The translations under genes and the position numbers were made by a program. 64,000 nucleotides of DNA from Candidatus Eisenbergiella merdigallinarum (lineage in GTDB: Bacteria > Bacillota > Clostridia > Lachnospirales > Lachnospiraceae): positions 48,532-112,531 of the forward strand of contig DWXE01000005.1 of NCBI GenBank assembly GCA_019119355.1. The letters are read 5' to 3'. Below, piece after piece: positions 60,965-64,000 of the stretch. Each line of letters begins with the position of its first letter. Within the stretch, counting starts at the first letter, position 1. The notes beneath the pieces are model-generated. The model saw nothing but the letters and a program-made list of their open reading frames with translations. It was not told the DNA's origin and searched no databases.

Positions 60965-61536
60965 ATATCGGTTGCAATTTTGACACGAACCTTTTTCTTT
61001 TTCACAGCTTTCACAAAATTTGCCCCTTCCTTTCCACTATTATGCACAAAGCCAGATCGATCTTGACAGCTTCCTCCAAAAAAGGTACAATCCATCTGAA
61101 GCGGCCATGGCGGAATTGGCAGACGCGTTGGTTTTAGGTGCCAATGGGCAACCGTGTGGGTTCGAGTCCCACTGGCCGCAGGATGCAAAGGGATGCAGGA
61201 AAATGGAGAAATGCCGGTGAACGCTGAGTTTGCCGGTCTTTTCTTTTTTGGGATGGCGCAGTTTTTATGGGGGAAAACAGAAGGAAATGCAACACGATGC
61301 AACACGAAATGCAACACGAATTTTCTAAAATAGCAATCAGGCTTTTGCGTTATTTGAAAAACGGATATCTCTTTTTCTACGCAAGATACAATAAATTTCG
61401 TCATGCTCATACCGCGTTTTTCCGCTTCCTTTTGGTATTTTCCCTTTAATCCAGCTTTTACCCGCAGTCTGATATCATCGGTCTTTTCATTCAGGTATTT
61501 TATGCTGGCTCTTTTTTGTGCTTCTGTATACGACAT
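60937..61536 (-). CDS. Ribbon-helix-helix (Arc-type) protein; frame runs through tRNA-Leu
   Basis: The N-terminal 70 residues are a convincing small regulator: MSYTEAQKRASIKYLNEKTDDIRLRVKAGLKGKYQKEAEKRGMSMTKFIVSCVEKEI (seen as DIRLRVKAGLKGKYQ and SMTKFIVSCVEKEI), a ribbon-helix-helix of the prophage/ICE type, with GAAAGGTGATGATCGC before the ATG at 61536. After that the frame continues antisense through the whole tRNA-Leu gene and into the operon promoter region, which cannot be native coding. The gene was probably cut at the prophage attachment site and fused to chromosomal sequence. Confidence 0.6.
   Translation of the reverse strand: MSYTEAQKRASIKYLNEKTDDIRLRVKAGLKGKYQKEAEKRGMSMTKFIVSCVEKEISVFQITQKPDCYFRKFVLHFVLHRVAFPSVFPHKNCAIPKKKRPANSAFTGISPFSCIPLHPAASGTRTHTVAHWHLKPTRLPIPPWPLQMDCTFFGGSCQDRSGFVHNSGKEGANFVKAVKKKKVRVKIATDICKTAKTKV
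61063..61091 (+). promoter_or_regulatory. Promoter of tRNA-Leu
   Basis: TTGACA, 17 bp, TACAAT. Confidence 0.85.
61101..61180 (+). tRNA. tRNA-Leu (TAG)
   Basis: Class II tRNA: acceptor GCGGCCA/TGGCCGC, D loop with AATTGGCAGA, anticodon stem TTGGT/GCCAA with loop TTTAGGT giving anticodon TAG, short variable arm GGGCAACC, and T loop TTCGAGT. Probable attachment site for the prophage that begins downstream. Confidence 0.93.
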
Positions 61537-61632
61537 GCGATCATCACCTTTCTACTATTGTTAAAAGAATACATTTTTAATATGTCCACTATATTTTATC
61601 TATTTTGTATATGTTTATAACTTTCCCCAAAT

Positions 61633-61669
61633 AAAAAAGGCCGGGCATCCCCGAAAGGACCCCGGCCCG
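61633..61669 (-). terminator. Terminator of the phage lysis cassette
   Basis: GGGCCGGGGTCC/GGGGATGCCCGGCC stem with TTTC loop, followed by TTTTTT on the minus strand. Confidence 0.85.
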
Positions 61670-61673
61670 TGTA

Positions 61674-62438
61674 TTACTCCAAAATCTTCACTTTGTGCAC
61701 CACGCCCGGGATCCCAATGGCTGCCAGCTGCCGCTGTACCTCTTCCGCCTGGGCCCGGGTCCAAACGTCCGCCACGGACACCGTGTAGATTGCGCCCGCT
61801 TCTCTTTCCGCCGTCCATTCCGGATCCTGATAACAGACGTTGAAGTCCACCGCCCCGCCGATCCCGGGCAGCCTGCCGTTGCTGGTCCACTGCCAGCCCC
61901 AGATCGCGCGGCCCACGGACGGCTTATCCTGATCCAAAGGCTCATCGTCCCACTTTTTCTGTGCGGAGGAAGGGTAACGCGCGATCCACAGCGGGCAGGC
62001 GAATGCGCCGAAGTCGAACCACCCTTCCCGGTACACGTACAGCCCGGTATAAATCCCGAAGCAATATCCGGCCTTCCCGATCTCCTCCTGCGCCGTCCGG
62101 ATCAGTTCCGTCAGCCTGACGGTTCCCAGCGGCTGCAGCGTATCCCTGTCTTCCACATCCCACCAGACCATCGTACCAGTCAGGCCGCTGGCCTGCAGCA
62201 GCTCCGTCACCTGACGGGCTTCCTCCCGTACCTCTGCCGCCGTAGTGGCATAGGTGTACTTATAGACGGCCATCGGGATCCCGTATTTCCGACATCCGGC
62301 CAGATTGGATGCGAACTGGCTGTCGGCCTTTCCGGACCGGCGTACGCTGCGCAGGATAGCGAACTGCACGCCCGCAGCGGCTGCCTGTTCCCAGTCGATG
62401 ACACCCTGATTGTCGCTTACATCGATTCCTTTCCACAT
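61674..62438 (-). CDS. GH25 lysozyme (phage endolysin)
   Basis: 254 residues. GH25 fold: GIDVSDNQGVIDWEQAAAAGVQFAILRS with catalytic Asp (residue 6), FASNLAGCRKYGIPMAVYKYTYA, and WWDVEDRDTL holding the acidic pair, then FGIYTGLYVYREGWFDFGAFACPLWIARY and AIWGWQWTSNGRLPGIGGAVDFNVCY. The last ~50 residues resemble a small SPOR-like wall-binding repeat (YTVSVADVWTRAQAEEVQRQLAAIGIPGVVHKV). Releases phage progeny by cutting peptidoglycan. Ends the lysis cassette. Confidence 0.93.
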   Translation of the reverse strand: MWKGIDVSDNQGVIDWEQAAAAGVQFAILRSVRRSGKADSQFASNLAGCRKYGIPMAVYKYTYATTAAEVREEARQVTELLQASGLTGTMVWWDVEDRDTLQPLGTVRLTELIRTAQEEIGKAGYCFGIYTGLYVYREGWFDFGAFACPLWIARYPSSAQKKWDDEPLDQDKPSVGRAIWGWQWTSNGRLPGIGGAVDFNVCYQDPEWTAEREAGAIYTVSVADVWTRAQAEEVQRQLAAIGIPGVVHKVKILE

Positions 62439-62468
62439 AATATATACCTCCCCGTAATGCCGGGACCT

Positions 62469-62696
62469 CTATTCCTTCTGCGCAGTCAAATCCGCTTTCG
62501 GGCATTCCGGAAGGCCCGCCACGCTGGTCAGCAGGGACAGGATCCCGGAAAGCGCCGCCGCGCTTCCAACCATAACCCAGTTTACCTCTCCCAGTACGGC
62601 CGCCGTGCCGATGGTGGCGACAGCGGTCTGCGCCACCGTTTTTACCGCCCTGATCCCTGCGGCCCTGAACCATTTCTTCCATTCCGTTTTCTTCAT
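62469..62696 (-). CDS. Phage holin, r1t-like
   Basis: 75 residues: a basic N-terminus (MKKTEWKKWFRAAGIR) then two hydrophobic helices (VKTVAQTAVATIGTAAVLG and WVMVGSAAALSGILSLLTSVAG) and a short charged tail (LPECPKADLTAQKE). Length and topology fit r1t-type holins. GGAGGAAAGTGTGGAG precedes the ATG at 62696. Upstream of the lysozyme, as expected for a lysis cassette. Confidence 0.8.
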   Translation of the reverse strand: MKKTEWKKWFRAAGIRAVKTVAQTAVATIGTAAVLGEVNWVMVGSAAALSGILSLLTSVAGLPECPKADLTAQKE

Positions 62697-62826
62697 CTCC
62701 ACACTTTCCTCCATTCTGAAGCGCTTTTCATCTGAGGATCTCGCGTCACCGGATTTATGGCGCTTCCGCACGAACCCGTGGGTGAAAAATCTGCGCTCGG
62801 GCGTATTTTTCACCCTCCTCCTGTTT

Positions 62827-63108
62827 TTAAAATATGTTTCCAATCAGCGCTCCGATACCGACGCTGATCAATGCCGTCACAATCTGTTCCCAACGGTTTG
62901 CCGGGCGTTCTTCCAGTTTCCCAACTTTTGCTGTTAGCGTTTCAATGGTAGCATTCATAAATTTCATTTCTTTTGTAAGACCGACCATCTCCTGCGCCAG
63001 CTGATACACACAGTCTGTTATCTTTTCCACGTCATCCATACGATGTTTCAGGGATCCGATTTCTTTTGCATGTTCCGCGATTGAGATATGTATCTCTTCT
63101 ATTGTCAT
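62827..63108 (-). CDS. XhlA-like phage protein
   Basis: 93 residues from ATG 63108 (AAAGGAGGTGAGC upstream). Coiled-coil heptads (AEHAKEIGSLKHRMDDVEKITDCVYQLAQEMVGLTKEMKFMNATIETLTAKVGKLEER in short) and a C-terminal hydrophobic anchor (WEQIVTALISVGIGALIGNIF), as in hemolysin XhlA proteins that assist phage lysis. First gene of the lysis cassette. Confidence 0.82.
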   Translation of the reverse strand: MTIEEIHISIAEHAKEIGSLKHRMDDVEKITDCVYQLAQEMVGLTKEMKFMNATIETLTAKVGKLEERPANRWEQIVTALISVGIGALIGNIF

Positions 63109-63142
63109 GCTCACCTCCTTTCTCCGGTTTCCCGAATGCAAA

Positions 63143-63164
63143 ATAAAAAGGCCACAGAGGCCTG
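63143..63164 (-). terminator. Terminator left of the invertible segment
   Basis: AGGCC-TCTGT-GGCCT stem followed by TTTTTATTTTG on the minus strand. It lies outside the left inverted repeat, so it would end the tail transcript in either orientation. Confidence 0.7.
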
Positions 63165-63173
63165 AGTTACTTG

Positions 63174-63189
63174 GATAAATAGTGATTTA
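63174..63189. repeat. Left inverted repeat of the putative invertible segment
   Basis: GATAAATAGTGATTTA, an exact reverse complement of the repeat at 63873-63888. The 16-bp identity does not extend beyond these bases. Confidence 0.85.
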
Positions 63190-63534
63190 ACAGATCTGAA
63201 AGATGATATTCCGGATCCACCTGCGCATCTTTATCAAACATCAACAGAAGTTTCTGTATCAGCAGGAATATGGAAAAACAATAATATGCCGTACACTAAT
63301 AAAAGTGGACGAATGTGTCTGGTATTTTATGATGTACTCTTTTCTGGTTCAGGAGAAATTCACGTAAGTACAACAAATAATATCAATCAGTCTGATCGAG
63401 GATCTTCAGGTGGCGAGAGCAATCGGCATGTATCAATATGCGCACCTCTGTCGCCTGATAATTCAATCGGCTGTAATGTGTGGGCTTCAGTATCAGGGAC
63501 CTTTACAATAAAGATTCAGATTATTCGTCTGTAA
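63175..63534 (+). CDS. Silent alternative 3' cassette of a tail-type gene
   Basis: The plus-strand frame is open from 63166, eight bases before the left repeat, and reads I-N-S-D-L across the repeat, then TDLKDDIPDPPAHLYQTSTEVSVSAGIWK...MPYTNKSGRMCLVFYDVLFSGSG...SVSGTFTIKIQIIRL to a stop at 63534 (114 residues after the repeat). There is no start or ribosome binding site; TGA 63163-63165 blocks it upstream. It is AT-rich, beta-strand-rich and looks like a phage tail tip domain. If the segment inverted, this would replace the current 3' end in the same frame. Confidence 0.7.
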   Translation: MNSDLTDLKDDIPDPPAHLYQTSTEVSVSAGIWKNNNMPYTNKSGRMCLVFYDVLFSGSGEIHVSTTNNINQSDRGSSGGESNRHVSICAPLSPDNSIGCNVWASVSGTFTIKIQIIRL

Positions 63535-63872
63535 ATCTGGTGTTGTTACACCAAAATATAGATGTAAGCTCCGTTGATTCCTCCTACGTCTGAACGTACA
63601 CTTAAAATTCCGGTACTATTGTTGTATGACGAATTAACTCCAAATGTTGCACCAGAATGTCCAGCATAAAACCTTGTCGGTGTAAAAAATAAATTTTGCC
63701 CCAATACGCGATCAGCATAATAAGCCGGAAACGCAGCTTTCACGTCATAGTCACTTCCTGTAAACGGGCCTGCTGAAAGAATCTGGCTACCCAATTTTTT
63801 TTTAACCGCACCATAGGCTGCGTAAAAATCTCCGCCTTCGTAGGTGAGTTTACAGCCATTCAGACTACTGCC
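63190..63872. other. 683-bp putatively invertible DNA segment
   Basis: Bounded by the 16-bp inverted repeats; its two reading frames converge at 63534/63546 from opposite ends, with a small TGGTGT/ACACCA hairpin (63538-63553) between the stops. The recombinase is not in the window. Confidence 0.65.
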
Positions 63873-64000
63873 TAAATCACTATTTATCTGATTCCTGGTT
63901 TGTCTTCTCCCCGCGGTTACATCCGTGCAACCGCCATCCCTTCCACGGCAGAAAGACCGGACAGTGCCCGGCCTGAAAAAAAAATAGATAAGGTTATGCT
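63546..64000 (-). CDS. Phage tail-type protein, expressed-orientation 3' end, partial
   Basis: The minus-strand frame is open to the window edge and ends at 63546. It reads Q-I-N-S-D-L across the right repeat, then GSSLNGCKLTYEGGDFYAAYGAVKKKLGSQ...GPFTGSDYDVKAAFPAYYADRVLGQNLFFTPTRFYAGHSG...GGINGAYIYILV (108 residues after the repeat), a glycine/aromatic-rich beta sequence typical of tail fibres or receptor-binding tips. Upstream of the repeat the frame reads Arg/Cys-rich sequence and another frame (…GRALSGLSAVEGMAVARM, stop 63917) looks more protein-like, so the constant 5' part is uncertain. An A9 run encodes the KKK. Confidence 0.6.
   Translation of the reverse strand, partial: HNLIYFFFRPGTVRSFCRGRDGGCTDVTAGRRQTRNQINSDLGSSLNGCKLTYEGGDFYAAYGAVKKKLGSQILSAGPFTGSDYDVKAAFPAYYADRVLGQNLFFTPTRFYAGHSGATFGVNSSYNNSTGILSVRSDVGGINGAYIYILV
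63873..63888. repeat. Right inverted repeat of the putative invertible segment
   Basis: TAAATCACTATTTATC, exact reverse complement of 63174-63189, located inside the open tail-type frame (codons I-N-S-D-L on the minus strand). Confidence 0.85.

Noticed and set aside
63190..64000. Diversity-generating retroelement acting on the tail gene
   Set aside because: No reverse transcriptase and no template/variable repeat pair with adenine-specific differences is visible. Inverted repeats with alternative cassettes fit inversion better, though the flanking sequence is outside the window.

Overview
The window looks like chromosome from a GC-rich Clostridia member, probably Lachnospiraceae-like. The evidence is a SigH sporulation-type sigma factor, class III fructose-bisphosphatase, Mini-RNase III, T-box leaders, FMN and TPP riboswitches on ECF S-components, the DapL lysine route, an ANTAR regulator behind glnA, and consistent Gram-positive ribosome binding sites. 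No species is claimed. Genes are dense and mostly on the minus strand; protein-coding DNA is strongly GC-rich by eye except for a few AT-rich patches (19.6-20.2 kb, 49.7-49.9 kb, 63.2-63.9 kb).

Layout. 0-4.3 kb: a DUF1836 gene, tRNA-Pro/Val/Ala, a eukaryotic-type HisA, a lipoprotein, then FMN riboswitch-ribU followed in the same frame by a flavokinase fragment joined to a winged helix. 4.4-15.4 kb: fbp, dapB, dapA, cob(I)alamin adenosyltransferase, an SSB-like protein, typA, exonuclease III, mgtE (with a possible leader peptide) and yigZ. 15.5-28.7 kb: a class A penicillin-binding protein, a phosphodiesterase, an AT-rich acetyltransferase patch, an MBL hydrolase, an esterase, then the sigH-rlmB-mrnC-cysS-cysE block behind a cysteine T-box, and ispF. 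28.7-43.5 kb: a KdpDE-like two-component system, a HAD-CPBP protease fusion, TPP riboswitch-thiT, a 2-isopropylmalate synthase fused to an AraC DNA-binding domain behind a T-box, dapL, glnA with its ANTAR regulator, pyrG and a MATE exporter.

43.7-51.1 kb is a mannoside-type locus: beta-mannosidase, an ABC importer and a LacI regulator with clustered TGCAC motifs. The binding-protein gene and one permease gene each carry one in-frame stop codon. 51.2-60.9 kb holds a CofE-like gene and a ten-gene operon of a little-studied type: Cof phosphatase, PRD/EIIB antiterminator-type regulator, amidohydrolase, stand-alone PRD protein, SFCGS protein, DUF4312, DUF4311 and DUF4310 (two membrane proteins), DgaE ammonia-lyase and DgaF aldolase. 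It probably imports and degrades an amino-sugar-acid-like compound by a PTS-like mechanism.

61.1-64 kb is the edge of a prophage next to tRNA-Leu: lysozyme, r1t-type holin, XhlA-type protein, and a tail-type gene whose 3' end lies in a segment bounded by 16-bp perfect inverted repeats. The other strand of that segment carries a second open 3' cassette in the matching reading frame, the arrangement expected of an invertible host-range switch. This and a dispersed palindromic repeat that abuts four terminators upstream of cysE, kdpD, leuA and pyrG are the least ordinary DNA structures; the most unusual proteins are the LeuA-AraC, HAD-CPBP and flavokinase-winged-helix fusions.
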